64,000 bases of DNA from Tumebacillus permanentifrigoris. Its GTDB lineage: Bacteria > Bacillota > Bacilli > Tumebacillales > Tumebacillaceae. A program made the position numbers and the translations under genes. Location of the stretch: NCBI RefSeq assembly GCF_003148565.1, contig NZ_QGGL01000010.1, positions 53,669 to 117,668 on the forward strand. Reading direction: 5' to 3'. The notes beneath the pieces were generated by a model, which searched no databases, was not told the origin of the DNA, and was given only the letters and a program-made list of their open reading frames with translations. Positions 27,442-36,550 of this stretch are shown here, in pieces (position 1 is the stretch's first letter; each line of letters opens with the position of its first letter).

Positions 27442-28296
27442 ATGAAGACGATCGGATTGGCGGTCAACCCCACCAAACCGAAGGCGATTCCGGTGACAAA
27501 GAGTTTGGTGGAACTGATCGAGCGCCACGGAGCGCACGTGTTTGTCGATGAGGAATCGGCGGAACGAATTGGCCGTCCTGACCTCGGTCTTGCGCAGAGT
27601 GAGTTTCCCAATCGGGTGGAGATCCTGTTCGTGCTCGGTGGGGATGGGACGATCCTTGGGTTCGCCCGTCAATTTGCCAAGACCGGATTGCCGATGCTCG
27701 GCATCAATTTAGGGCATCTCGGCTTTCTCTCCGAAGCGGAACCACAGGACTTGGAGAACGCCGTTCAGCGTGTCTTGAGCGGGGATTATTGCCTAGAGAA
27801 TCGCTTGATGCTGGAGGCGCAGGTCGTGCGTGGCGGACAAGTGATCTACGAAGCGGTTGGCTTGAACGATGTGGCGATCGCCAAGGGTTCGTTTGGCCGG
27901 ATGATCACCAATCGTGTGTTTGTGGATGACATGTACGTGGACCAATACACGGGCGATGGCTTGCTCGTCTCCACACCGACTGGATCGACCGCCTACTCGC
28001 TGTCCTGCGGAGGACCGATCGTCTCGCCGCATATCGATGTGATCGTGCTGACACCGATCTGTCCGCACACCTTGCACTCCCGCCCGATGGTGATTGCAGC
28101 CGATCAAGAAGTGCGCGTGGAAGTCGAGGCGACACATGACGAGTTGGTGCTCTCCGTCGACGGACAACTTTTTTACGAATTAGAGAATCACGACGTGATC
28201 CGCGTCCGCCAAGCGGGGTACAAAACCACGCTGATCAAGTGGCGCGACCGAGAATTTTTCGATGTATTACGCCGCAAGTTGCATGTGGCGACGTGA
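27442..28296 (+). CDS. nadK: NAD kinase
   Basis: A 284-residue protein that phosphorylates NAD to NADP. Signatures are [14 protein letters not shown] (GGDGT), [15 protein letters not shown] (NAD-binding) and [20 protein letters not shown], with the terminal region [20 protein letters not shown]. Length is normal. GGAGGG lies 8 bases before the ATG. It sits between tlyA and argR. Confidence 0.95.
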   Translation: MKTIGLAVNPTKPKAIPVTKSLVELIERHGAHVFVDEESAERIGRPDLGLAQSEFPNRVEILFVLGGDGTILGFARQFAKTGLPMLGINLGHLGFLSEAEPQDLENAVQRVLSGDYCLENRLMLEAQVVRGGQVIYEAVGLNDVAIAKGSFGRMITNRVFVDDMYVDQYTGDGLLVSTPTGSTAYSLSCGGPIVSPHIDVIVLTPICPHTLHSRPMVIAADQEVRVEVEATHDELVLSVDGQLFYELENHDVIRVRQAGYKTTLIKWRDREFFDVLRRKLHVAT

Positions 28297-28312
28297 GAAA
28301 GGGTTCGATAGA

Positions 28313-28759
28313 ATGAAAGGCCAACGCCTGTTGAAAATTCGTGAAATCATCACCGCACAAGACATTGAAACGCAGGAGGAACTGGTGGAAAAACTGCGCA
28401 GCGCGGGCTTCCAAGTTACACAGGCCACCGTTTCCCGCGATATCAAAGAACTGCACCTCGTCAAAACACCAACCTCAAATGGAATCTACAAGTATTCGTT
28501 GCCGGCAGAACCGACCTACAACCCCGAACACAAACTGCGTCGGATGTTGCTGGATTCCTTTGTGTCGATCGACCGCGCGGAGAACTTGATCGTTATGAAA
28601 ACCTTGCCGGGCAACGCACATGCGGTCGGGGCGATCGTCGATGCGCTCGACTGGTCGGAAGTGCTCGGCACGATCTGTGGCGATGACACGATCTTGATCA
28701 TCACCCGCTCGACGGAGATCGCCCCGAGCATCGTCAATCGATTCCTCTCCTACATCTAG
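28313..28759 (+). CDS. argR: arginine repressor ArgR/AhrC
   Basis: A 148-residue protein, the family length, starting at ATG 28313 behind AAAGGG; the longer frame start at 28262 overlaps nadK. The N-terminal winged helix ([40 protein letters not shown]) binds ARG boxes. The C-terminal domain ([16 protein letters not shown] is the family pattern, here [37 protein letters not shown]) forms hexamers and binds arginine. It starts 17 bp after nadK and ends 15 bp before recN. Confidence 0.95.
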   Translation: MKGQRLLKIREIITAQDIETQEELVEKLRSAGFQVTQATVSRDIKELHLVKTPTSNGIYKYSLPAEPTYNPEHKLRRMLLDSFVSIDRAENLIVMKTLPGNAHAVGAIVDALDWSEVLGTICGDDTILIITRSTEIAPSIVNRFLSYI

Positions 28760-28773
28760 GGGGTACCGCTATC

Positions 28774-30501
28774 ATGTTGATGGAATTGACAGTGCGTAAT
28801 TTTGCACTTATAGAAGAAGTCCACCTGTCCCTGGAGTTAGGATTAAACATTCTGACCGGGGAGACAGGTGCCGGGAAATCGATTTTGCTCGACGCTGTGA
28901 GCCTCATCTTGGGGGGGCGTGCCTCGTCCGACTTGGTTCGGTCAGGTGCTGCCAAAGCCACCATAGAGGCTCTTTTTGCCGTTCCTGTAGCAGATGAATT
29001 TCGTGAATTGTGTGAGGAGTATGGAGTGGATCTGGAGGACGACCAAGTGCTCGTCGTGCGCGAATTGTCAGCGGCGGGCAAAAACGTCTGCCGGGTCAAT
29101 GGACGGATGGTCACCGTGCAGATGTTGAAGCGATTTGGGCAATACTTAATGAGCATGCACGGCCAGCACGAACACCAGACCTTGACTGACCCACGCGAAC
29201 AACTCATGCTCATCGATGCGTTTGGTGGTGAGGGCTTGCTCCCGTTGCGCGAGCAGGTGGTTGCGAGTTTCCGCGACTTCCGCGAGGCTCGCCAGAAACT
29301 CCGAGCCGCACGACTGGGCGAACAGGAGCGCATCCAGCGGCTCGACATCGTTCGCTTCCAACTACAAGAGATTCTCGAAGCCAAACCGCGTCTCGGTGAG
29401 GACACAGACTTGGAGGAAGAACGCAAGCGGCTGGCCTATGCGGAGAAGCTATACGCCGCTTCGAACTCCTCTTATGAACACCTGTACAGCGGAGCCGGGC
29501 GCAGTTCCTCCGCGCTCGACCAACTCAACCAGACGATCATCGACTTGGAGAGCGTCGTTCGCTACGACGATACGCTGGCCCCCACGCTGGAACTGGTCAA
29601 AACCGCTCTCGTCCATGTCGAAGAGGCGGCGCATACGTTGCGCGACTACCGTGACGAAGTCGAGTTCAACCCTAACAAATTGTCACAGTTGGACGAGCGG
29701 CTGAATGTCTTGCGCCGTCTGCGGAAAAAATATGGGGACACCGTCGAGGAGATCCTCGCCTACCAAGACAAGCTGGTCCACGACCTCGAAGCGCTGGAAA
29801 ACCACGAGGAAAACTTGGAACGCTTGACCCAAGAGCTGGAACGGACAGGGAACGTGCTTGCCAAAAACGCCGTCGCCCTCTCCAAGGCACGGCGCGTCAC
29901 CTCGGAACGCCTCGCCAAAGCGGTGATGCATGAATTGGGTGAGTTGATGATGCCGAACACGCAGTTTGCGATCAGCTTCACGCAGATTCAGGAAGAAGAC
30001 GGATTGCCGATCGGTGAACGCTGCGTCCATGTCACGGAGGCAGGAATCGACCGCGTCGAGTTCCTTTTCTCCCCGAATGTGGGTGAATCTCTGCGCCCGT
30101 TGGCCAAGATCGCATCTGGCGGCGAACTCTCGCGCACGATGCTCGCGCTCAAGACCTTGTTAGCCGACGCAGATCAGGTCGGCACGCTGATCTTTGATGA
30201 AGTGGATACTGGCATCAGTGGCCGCGCTGCCCAAGCGGTGGCTGAGAAACTGGCGGTGGTCTCGGTGAAGCGACAAGTGATCTGTGTCACGCACTTGGCG
30301 CAAGTCTCCTCGATGGCCGATACGCACTACCTGATTGAGAAGAGCATGGAGGACGGACGCACGCGGACCGCCGTGTACGCGCTCGATGATGAGGCGCGTG
30401 TGCGGGAAGTGGCGCGGATGATCTCCGGCACCGAACTGACCGAAACCACGGTTCGCCATGCCTCGGAAATGTTGGAACGCGCTCGACGATTCAAGCGCTG
30501 A
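28774..30501 (+). CDS. recN: DNA repair protein RecN
   Basis: A 575-residue SMC-like ATPase acting at double-strand breaks. Walker A is GETGAGKSILLDAVSLILGG near residues 30-50, with a coiled-coil middle, signature LRPLAKIASGGELSRTMLAL, Walker B TLIFDEVDTGISGRAAQAVA, and the end motif QVICVTHLAQVSSMADTHY. ATG 28774 follows GGGGGT; ATG 28780 is an equal alternative. The recN-spoIVB order is the Bacillales arrangement. Confidence 0.97.
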   Translation: MLMELTVRNFALIEEVHLSLELGLNILTGETGAGKSILLDAVSLILGGRASSDLVRSGAAKATIEALFAVPVADEFRELCEEYGVDLEDDQVLVVRELSAAGKNVCRVNGRMVTVQMLKRFGQYLMSMHGQHEHQTLTDPREQLMLIDAFGGEGLLPLREQVVASFRDFREARQKLRAARLGEQERIQRLDIVRFQLQEILEAKPRLGEDTDLEEERKRLAYAEKLYAASNSSYEHLYSGAGRSSSALDQLNQTIIDLESVVRYDDTLAPTLELVKTALVHVEEAAHTLRDYRDEVEFNPNKLSQLDERLNVLRRLRKKYGDTVEEILAYQDKLVHDLEALENHEENLERLTQELERTGNVLAKNAVALSKARRVTSERLAKAVMHELGELMMPNTQFAISFTQIQEEDGLPIGERCVHVTEAGIDRVEFLFSPNVGESLRPLAKIASGGELSRTMLALKTLLADADQVGTLIFDEVDTGISGRAAQAVAEKLAVVSVKRQVICVTHLAQVSSMADTHYLIEKSMEDGRTRTAVYALDDEARVREVARMISGTELTETTVRHASEMLERARRFKR

Positions 30502-30529
30502 CAGTGGCAGTCATGGTAGATGTTACGCA

Positions 30530-30559
30530 GGATACGCCATCTGTACCAGAGGCATAGTA
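30530..30559 (+). promoter_or_regulatory. sigma-G/F-type promoter for spoIVB
   Basis: GGATA, 18 bases, CATAGTA: four of five -35 positions and a full -10 match to the forespore consensus (GHATR...CATnnTA). It lies 45 bases before the spoIVB start, in line with forespore expression of spoIVB. Confidence 0.6.
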
Positions 30560-30604
30560 GAACCATCACTTCAAAGAGGTGTAGACACGGGAAGGAAGGG
30601 GAGC

Positions 30605-31924
30605 GTGAGATGGTTGACTAAACACACTCGCAGGAAACTGGCAGGTCTCTTCGTCGCAATCCTATTCGTGGCCATGTGTTGGTTTACACCCATTCATCAG
30701 CTCGCAAGCATTCCCCAGGAACTGCGCGTCTTACAAGGCGCACATGCCGCGCTCGATCTCGGGATGAAGTCGTTCGCCACGGTGACGACGTCACAACCAG
30801 ATGTGATCTCCGTCTCTGGAGCCCCGACATCGGCGGTCTCCCACCTCAAACAACCTCTGCAGCTCGATTCCGGCAAGACAGGTTCAGCCGATGTAAAAGT
30901 GAAACTTTTCGGTCTGATCCCGGTCAAGTCGGTCCACGTGAACGTGGTCCCGGACCTAAAAGTGATTCCCGGTGGCCAGTCGATCGGTGTCAAACTCAAA
31001 TCCTCCGGTATCATGGTCGTTGGCTACAACCTCGTCAAACAAGGCAAAGACGCCATCTCTCCTGCTGAACAAGCCCAAGTGAAAGTCGGGGATATCATCA
31101 CGGCAATTGACGGCAGCACCGTCAAGTCTGTGGAACAGGCGGCCGAGTTGATTAACAAAGCCGGCAAATCGGGCAAGCCCATGGAATTTACCATCAAGCG
31201 ACAAAAAGAGCTCGTCAAGTTGAAAGTGAAGCCACTCTATGACAAAGACAGCGAAATCTACCGCATCGGTCTCTACATCCGCGATTCTGCGGCCGGTGTG
31301 GGCACGCTGACCTTCTACGCGCCGGATCAGAAAAAATTCGGGGCGTTGGGTCACATCATCACCGATGTGGACACCGGACAAGCGATCGGCGTCGGCGAAG
31401 GTCAGATCGTCCACAGCAGCGTCACCTCGATCGACAAAGGACAGAGTGGTGCCCCAGGGGAGAAGCGCGGGATCTTCATCGACGAGGACAAAGTTCTCGG
31501 CTCGATCACCCGCAACTCCGACTTTGGTGTCTTCGGCAACATGAGCAACCTGCCGGGCAATGCCAAAATCGCCAAGGCGATGCCGGTTGCGCTCGCGGAG
31601 CAAGTCCATGAAGGCAAGGCGAGCATCCTCACCGTCGTGGATAGCCAAAAGGTCGAGGAATTTGACATCCAGATCGTCAATGTGATGAAACAAAAATTCC
31701 CGGCCACCAAGTCGATGGTGATCAAAGTGACCGACAAGCGGTTGTTGGAGAAAACGGGTGGCATCATCCAAGGCATGTCGGGCAGTCCGATCCTCCAAGA
31801 CGGCAAAGTCGTCGGCGCTGTCACCCACGTATTCGTCAACGACCCGACCCAAGGTTACGGTGTTTTCCTCGAATGGATGCTCAACGAAGCGGGCATCCAG
31901 ACCAAGACCACGGTGAAATCCTGA
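30605..31924 (+). CDS. spoIVB: SpoIV-B forespore signalling serine peptidase
   Basis: A 439-residue protein. The frame opens earlier inside recN, but GTG 30605 lies just after GGAAGGGGAG and gives the family length (about 425). A membrane anchor (LAGLFVAILFVAMCWFTPI) is followed by a PDZ domain (SPAEQAQVKVGDIITAIDGS) and the SA-clan peptidase domain with His in FGALGHIITDVDTGQ and Ser in GIIQGMSGSPILQDGKVVGA. SpoIVB crosses the forespore membrane and triggers pro-sigma-K processing through SpoIVFA/BofA. Confidence 0.95.
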   Translation: MRWLTKHTRRKLAGLFVAILFVAMCWFTPIHQLASIPQELRVLQGAHAALDLGMKSFATVTTSQPDVISVSGAPTSAVSHLKQPLQLDSGKTGSADVKVKLFGLIPVKSVHVNVVPDLKVIPGGQSIGVKLKSSGIMVVGYNLVKQGKDAISPAEQAQVKVGDIITAIDGSTVKSVEQAAELINKAGKSGKPMEFTIKRQKELVKLKVKPLYDKDSEIYRIGLYIRDSAAGVGTLTFYAPDQKKFGALGHIITDVDTGQAIGVGEGQIVHSSVTSIDKGQSGAPGEKRGIFIDEDKVLGSITRNSDFGVFGNMSNLPGNAKIAKAMPVALAEQVHEGKASILTVVDSQKVEEFDIQIVNVMKQKFPATKSMVIKVTDKRLLEKTGGIIQGMSGSPILQDGKVVGAVTHVFVNDPTQGYGVFLEWMLNEAGIQTKTTVKS

Positions 31925-31929
31925 GCATG

Positions 31930-31960
31930 CGCCTATCCGAATATCGGATAGGCGTATTTT
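31930..31960 (+). terminator. terminator after spoIVB
   Basis: An 11-bp perfect stem (CGCCTATCCGA/TCGGATAGGCG) with a 3-base loop, followed by TATTTT. The tail is short but the stem is strong. Confidence 0.8.
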
Positions 31961-32022
31961 CGTTCATATAATAAGAACATTTAGGTTTGAAGGGTTTCTT
32001 ATCTTTCGTGCGTCTAAAAGAT

Positions 32023-32050
32023 TGAAACTGGCAAAAAAAGGTGTTAACAT
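32023..32050 (+). promoter_or_regulatory. sigma-A promoter for the RND pump
   Basis: TTGAAA, 16 bases, TAACAT, 36 bases before the GTG start at 32086. This gives the inserted pump gene its own transcription, separate from spoIVB. Confidence 0.6.
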
Positions 32051-32085
32051 GGGAGCATGCAGAGATAGAAAGTGGGGAGAAATAC

Positions 32086-35000
32086 GTGTCGTTTTTCACT
32101 AAGTTTTCACTGAGGAATCCCGTTGCGATCGTCATCTTGTGCATCCTGATCGCAATCGGGGGTGTGTTCTCAGCCACCAAGTTCCGTCAAGAACAATTGC
32201 CGGACATTAATTTCCCGGCGGTCACAATTGTCGCCGTCTACCCAGGCGCCTCTCCGAATGACGTCCTCAACCAAGTCACAATCCCTTTGGAGACTGTGCT
32301 ACGCAATGTTGAAGGTGTCAAAAACGTCAGCTCCGAATCACAGAACAACGTTTCCGTGATCTCGATGGAGTTTAGCTTCTCCGACGACATCGCAGACAAA
32401 AAGAAAAAAGTAGACGATGCGATCGCCAACGTCAAACTTCCGAACGAAGTGGAGCGTCCGAAGGTCAACACGTTTGGCACTTCGAACCAGGCGATCATGT
32501 ACTCGGCCGTGCAAGTCAAAGGTGACACGACGCAAGCCGAACTCAACGACATCGTCAAAAACCGTCTGCTGCCGGCCCTAAAAGCTGTTGACGGTGTTTC
32601 TGATGTCAAGGCACACGGTCTGGTCGATACGGGCGTGTACATTCAATTGAACACGGACAAAATGAAAGAGAAGAAACTCTCCTTCAACCAGATCCAACAA
32701 GTGCTACAAGCGAACAACCTGAGCATTCCGCTCGGGGAAGCAACCCTGAACCAAACCAAGGAACCGGTGATCATCACGGGCAAAGTCGACTCTGTCGACA
32801 GCCTCAAAAACATCGTGTTGCTCCCAGAACCGCAGCGAACCACCCTTGGCGATGTTGCGGACATCAAAAAAGGCAAGGACGCCAATGTCATCACCCGGAC
32901 CAACGGTTCGCCCTCCATCTCGTTGGACCTCTACAAGTCCTCCTCGGCGAATACAGTTACCGTTTCGGAAAAAGCATTGGCTGTGTTTGACAGTTTGGAA
33001 AAGGAAGGCAAAGTCACGATGTTGCTTGAGTACGACCGATCCGAAGATGTCAAAGAATCGGTCAACTCGATGGCGCGCGAGGGCGGCCTTGGGGCGCTTT
33101 TTGCCTCGATCCTGATCCTGTTCTTCCTGCGTAACCTCCGCGCGACGATCATCGCGATCGTTTCGATTCCGCTGTCGATCCTGACGGCATTGATCTTCCT
33201 GAAGTACTTCTCCGACATTACATTAAACATCATGACGCTGGGCGGCATGGCAGTTGCGACCGGGCGTGTCGTCGACGACTCGATCGTCGTCATCGAGAAC
33301 ATCGTCCGCCGTCTGCAAAAAGAAAAAATCTCCAAAGACCTGCTGCTGACTTCGACCAAGGAAGTGGGATCGGCGATCACCGCCTCCACACTGACCACCG
33401 TCGCAGTCTTCGCACCGTTGGGTCTGCTGCAGGGCATCTCCGGTCAATTTTTTGCCCCGTTTGCCTTGACGGTTGCGTGCTCGTTGATCGCGTCGCTGTT
33501 CATCGCGTTAACGGTCGTTCCGTTGCTGTCCTGGGCGCTGTTGCGCAAAAAGGTACCGCAGGAGCATGACCAAGAGTCGGGCGCGTCCCGCTTCTACAAG
33601 CGCGTGCTGAGCTGGTCGTTGAACCACAAAGCGGTCGTGCTCGTCCTCTCCGTCGTCCTGTTCGTCGGCACGTTGCCGCTGACCACCATCGTGGGCGTCA
33701 CGTTCCTGCCGGAGACGGAGAACAAAATCCTCTTCGCAGAACTTCAGATGCCCAAGGGTACTCAGCTGAGCGTCGTCGATGAACTGACGAAAAAAATCGA
33801 CGCGCAACTGCATGACAACAAGAACGTCGAAAACACGCAATACTCGGTGGGTCGTGAGGAAAACGGCAACCTACAACCGCAATTTGCGAGCTGGTTTATC
33901 AAGTTGAAGTCTGACACCGACACCAAGCAGTTCCAAGACGACATCAAAGCGGCCGTCAAAGTCAGCGAGGGAACCAAGTTTGACCTCATTTCCCCGAGCA
34001 CAGGCAGTGGCTCGGCAGGCATCGCCTTGACCCTCACAGGTGGGAGCAAGGAAGACCGCAAGAAAGCCACCGAAGACATCACCGCAGCGGTCAAGAACGT
34101 CGAAGGCACGGCCAACGTCACGAACAACCTGACAGAAGGCACCAAGGGCGTGCAGATTCAAGTGCGCACCGAAGACGCGCTCAAACACGGCCTGACCACG
34201 ATGCAAGCGTCAGCGATGCTTCGTCCGTTCCTGACCGAGACCAACCTCGGCAAAGTCGGCGACGGCAAGTCTGCGTCTGACCTGTTCCTCTCGCTCAAAG
34301 GCAATGCGATCAACTCGGTCGATGAGATCGGCAAGTTGAGCCTCGACCTGCCGACGGGTCAGCAAGTGCTCGTCAAGGACATCGCCGATGTGAAGGAAGT
34401 CCAACTGCCAGGCTCGATCCAAAACAAAAACGGTGACGAGTATGCCACCGTCACGGGGACGATCACCAGCAAGGACGCCAACAGCGTCAACTCCGCTGTG
34501 CAAACGGCAGTCGAAGCGCTGACGCTTCCACAAGGCGTGACCTATTCGATGGGGGGCGCTAGTGAGGACATCACGAACATGTTGAAAGACATGATGCTGG
34601 CGATGTCTGTCGCACTGGGTATGGTGTACGTGGTCATGGTCATCTCGTTTGGGGAAGGCCGTGCACCGTTTGCCATCCTGTTCTCGCTGCCGTTCGCACT
34701 GATCGGCGGCTTGCTGGGTACGATCGTGATCAAGGAACCGATTTCGATCTCCTCGTTGATCGGATTCCTGATGCTGATCGGGATCGTCGTCACCAACGCG
34801 ATCGTGCTGATCGACCGCGTGCAACAGCAGATCAAGAGCGGTGTCCCGATTCGGGAGGCGCTGTTGGAATCTGGTGGTACGCGTCTGCGTCCGATCTTGA
34901 TGACGGCGATTGCGACGATCTGTGCGTTGCTTCCGCTCGCGATGGGGATCGGCAGTGGCTCGATCATCTCGAAGGGCTTGGGGGCGGTCGTCATCGGCGG

Positions 35001-35115
35001 TCTGGTCACCTCGACCTTGCTGACCCTCGTGATTGTCCCGGTTATGTTCGAGCTGTTGAACTACCGGAAAGCTCGGGCACAGCGTCGCGACACCGTTGCA
35101 AAAGCTGCGCTGTAA
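32086..35115 (+). CDS. RND-family efflux transporter (SwrC/AcrB-like)
   Basis: A 1009-residue RND permease. GTG 32086 follows GGGGAG at 7 bases; the upstream GTG 32041 lacks a site. Membrane segment 1 is VAIVILCILIAIGGVFSATK, followed by a porter domain (LPDINFPAVTIVAVYPGASP), the TM4 proton-relay region LGGMAVATGRVVDDSIVVIE (two Asp), and the repeated second half (SLIGFLMLIGIVVTNAIVLI). No membrane-fusion protein lies beside it, as with B. subtilis SwrC. The substrate is unknown. It sits between spoIVB and spo0A, which are adjacent in B. subtilis, with its own promoter and terminator, so it is probably an insertion. Confidence 0.92.
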   Translation: MSFFTKFSLRNPVAIVILCILIAIGGVFSATKFRQEQLPDINFPAVTIVAVYPGASPNDVLNQVTIPLETVLRNVEGVKNVSSESQNNVSVISMEFSFSDDIADKKKKVDDAIANVKLPNEVERPKVNTFGTSNQAIMYSAVQVKGDTTQAELNDIVKNRLLPALKAVDGVSDVKAHGLVDTGVYIQLNTDKMKEKKLSFNQIQQVLQANNLSIPLGEATLNQTKEPVIITGKVDSVDSLKNIVLLPEPQRTTLGDVADIKKGKDANVITRTNGSPSISLDLYKSSSANTVTVSEKALAVFDSLEKEGKVTMLLEYDRSEDVKESVNSMAREGGLGALFASILILFFLRNLRATIIAIVSIPLSILTALIFLKYFSDITLNIMTLGGMAVATGRVVDDSIVVIENIVRRLQKEKISKDLLLTSTKEVGSAITASTLTTVAVFAPLGLLQGISGQFFAPFALTVACSLIASLFIALTVVPLLSWALLRKKVPQEHDQESGASRFYKRVLSWSLNHKAVVLVLSVVLFVGTLPLTTIVGVTFLPETENKILFAELQMPKGTQLSVVDELTKKIDAQLHDNKNVENTQYSVGREENGNLQPQFASWFIKLKSDTDTKQFQDDIKAAVKVSEGTKFDLISPSTGSGSAGIALTLTGGSKEDRKKATEDITAAVKNVEGTANVTNNLTEGTKGVQIQVRTEDALKHGLTTMQASAMLRPFLTETNLGKVGDGKSASDLFLSLKGNAINSVDEIGKLSLDLPTGQQVLVKDIADVKEVQLPGSIQNKNGDEYATVTGTITSKDANSVNSAVQTAVEALTLPQGVTYSMGGASEDITNMLKDMMLAMSVALGMVYVVMVISFGEGRAPFAILFSLPFALIGGLLGTIVIKEPISISSLIGFLMLIGIVVTNAIVLIDRVQQQIKSGVPIREALLESGGTRLRPILMTAIATICALLPLAMGIGSGSIISKGLGAVVIGGLVTSTLLTLVIVPVMFELLNYRKARAQRRDTVAKAAL

Positions 35116-35119
35116 GTTG

Positions 35120-35157
35120 AAAAAAGACGATTCCCGCTTGCGGGGTCGTCTTTTTTT
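35120..35157 (+). terminator. terminator after the RND pump
   Basis: An A-run, the stem GACGATTCCCGC/GCGGGGTCGTC and a seven-T run. Confidence 0.88.
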
Positions 35158-35166
35158 CATATACTT

Positions 35167-35173
35167 TTCGACA
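35167..35173 (-). promoter_or_regulatory. Spo0A box (upstream copy)
   Basis: The minus strand reads TTTTTGTCGAAAA around the core TGTCGAA (consensus TGnCGAA), 195 bases before spo0A. It fits autoregulation of spo0A. Confidence 0.55.
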
Positions 35174-35287
35174 AAAAGGGTGCTGAGAAGGGTGTTTTCG
35201 ATGCAATTAGTGGGAAAAAGCATGGGAGAACCCACTTATTAGGGGGGATTTTGTTGAAAGTAGTCTAAATCTTTATCAGTTGAAAAT

Positions 35288-35313
35288 GGAGGAATAAATA
35301 TGGCTTTGTCGAA
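35288..35313 (+). promoter_or_regulatory. possible sigma-H promoter with overlapping Spo0A box for spo0A
   Basis: GGAGGAATA followed about 11 bases later by GTCGAAAT resembles a sigma-H promoter (RnAGGAwwT...GAAT). The core TGTCGAA at 35307-35313 is an exact Spo0A box. The same GGAGGA also serves as ribosome site of the small leader ORF at 35300, so promoter and leader reading are alternatives on different transcripts. Confidence 0.4.
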
Positions 35314-35353
35314 ATATCTTCCTGTCAGAAACCAATTGAACGCACTAACCTAA
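35300..35353 (+). CDS. 17-codon leader ORF upstream of spo0A
   Basis: ATG 35300, six bases after GGAGGA, encodes MALSKYLPVRNQLNALT and stops at TAA 35351-35353, where the spo0A ribosome site (AAGGGGG) begins. spo0A GTG is 15 bases after the stop. The spacing would allow ribosomes ending the leader to re-initiate on spo0A. No family is recognised. It may be fortuitous, but the ribosome site is better than that of spo0A itself. Confidence 0.45.
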   Translation: MALSKYLPVRNQLNALT

Positions 35354-35368
35354 GGGGGTTCCCATACA

Positions 35369-36139
35369 GTGAAACAAATCAAAGTGATGATTGCGGATGA
35401 TAACCGTGAGTTCGCCGAACTGCTCAAGGAATTTGTATCTGAGCAACGAGATATGGATGTAGTCGGTGTTGCCTACAACGGGAATGAAGTACTGGAGATG
35501 TTGGAGCCGCAACAACCTGACGTCATCATCCTCGACATCATCATGCCGGTGCTCGACGGCATTGGAGTCTTGGAGAAAATCCAGCAGATGGATCTGTCCT
35601 TCGACCCGAAAGTGATCATGCTGACGGCGTTTGGTCAGGAGAACATCACCAAGCGAGCGGTGGAGTTCGGCGCTGCGTACTACATCTTGAAACCGTTTGA
35701 TATGGACGTGCTGGCGAATCGCATCCGCCAAGTGGTGCGCGTGCCGGGGTCGGCCCCCAAGACGAACATGATGATGACGCGCGGCAAGAACGTCGATGCC
35801 TCGATCACCAACGTGATCCACGAGATCGGTGTCCCGGCGCACATCAAGGGCTACCACTACCTGCGTGAAGCGATTGGCATGGTGTACAAGGACGTCGAGA
35901 TCCTCGGCTCGATCACCAAGATCCTCTACCCAAAGATCGCCGACAAGTACAACACCACCCCGTCCCGCGTCGAGCGTGCGATCCGCCACGCGATCGAGGT
36001 TGCCTGGGGCCGTGGGAACGTCGACTCGATCCGTGCGCTGTTCGGGAACACCGTAAATGTCGGCAAGTCGAAACCGACGAACTCGGAGTTTATTGCGATG
36101 GTCGCGGATAAGCTGCGGATTGAGGCGAAGATTTCGTAA
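35369..36139 (+). CDS. spo0A: sporulation master response regulator Spo0A
   Basis: A 256-residue response regulator. The receiver has acid pocket Asp10/Asp11, phospho-acceptor Asp56 ([13 protein letters not shown]), Thr in MLTAFGQ and Lys in YILKPFDM. The C-terminal DNA-binding domain has the strict Spo0A signature ([40 protein letters not shown] read as one helix pair). GTG 35369 follows AAGGGGG. It receives phosphate through the phosphorelay and controls entry to sporulation. Spo0A boxes lie upstream. Confidence 0.98.
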   Translation: MKQIKVMIADDNREFAELLKEFVSEQRDMDVVGVAYNGNEVLEMLEPQQPDVIILDIIMPVLDGIGVLEKIQQMDLSFDPKVIMLTAFGQENITKRAVEFGAAYYILKPFDMDVLANRIRQVVRVPGSAPKTNMMMTRGKNVDASITNVIHEIGVPAHIKGYHYLREAIGMVYKDVEILGSITKILYPKIADKYNTTPSRVERAIRHAIEVAWGRGNVDSIRALFGNTVNVGKSKPTNSEFIAMVADKLRIEAKIS

Positions 36140-36249
36140 GCGTTTGAAGTTGTATACGTGGCAAGGGTTCTAGGCATATCGCACTTATTCAATCCTAATT
36201 GTGACAAGCCGATAAACTTGTTTTGGAACCGATAAATTTTCTCCATTTC

Positions 36250-36282
36250 ACCCGATGAATCTTTTGATTCGTTGGGTTTTTT
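36250..36282 (+). terminator. repeated terminator element, copy A
   Basis: A 12-bp stem (ACCCGATGAATC/GATTCGTTGGGT, two G-T pairs) and a T-run. One of seven related stem-loops between 36.2 and 49.9 kb; it lies 110 bases after spo0A. Confidence 0.75.
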
Positions 36283-36310
36283 GTTGGGGGGGAGATGGAG
36301 GAATTGACCC

Positions 36311-36481
36311 ATGAAGATGAGCGAATTTGATTTTTACCTTTGGACTGTGAGGGCCATGTCATGGAGAAAATGTTTTCCGATATGTAATTCGGAATACGAG
36401 TGTTACGATCACTTGATCAGAATGATCTCAGCCAAGCCGAAAACGAAATCACCTATCCCCGTATCGGAAAAAAGAGCGTAA
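36311..36481 (+). CDS. small ORF of 56 codons, unknown
   Basis: ATG 36311 lies 9 bases after GGAGG and encodes a Cys/Trp-containing peptide starting MKMSEFDFYLWTVRAMSW, ending PIPVSEKRA; its stop lies in the 5' arm of the next terminator. The stretch from the preceding terminator through MKMS is partly shared with the 41.4-41.5 kb locus. No family is recognised; it may be a remnant. Confidence 0.4.
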   Translation: MKMSEFDFYLWTVRAMSWRKCFPICNSEYECYDHLIRMISAKPKTKSPIPVSEKRA

Positions 36482-36519
36482 GCAATGTCTCTCGTTTGAG
36501 ACCGCCTACGCTCTTTTTT
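36468..36519. terminator. bidirectional terminator between the small ORF and EamA gene
   Basis: The arms AAAAAAGAGCGTA and TACGCTCTTTTTT enclose an inner GTCTC/GAGAC hairpin; T-runs in both directions serve the plus small ORF and the minus transporter. Confidence 0.85.
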
Positions 36520-36550
36520 GACTTGTTATTCCGCAAGGTTCACACTTGTC

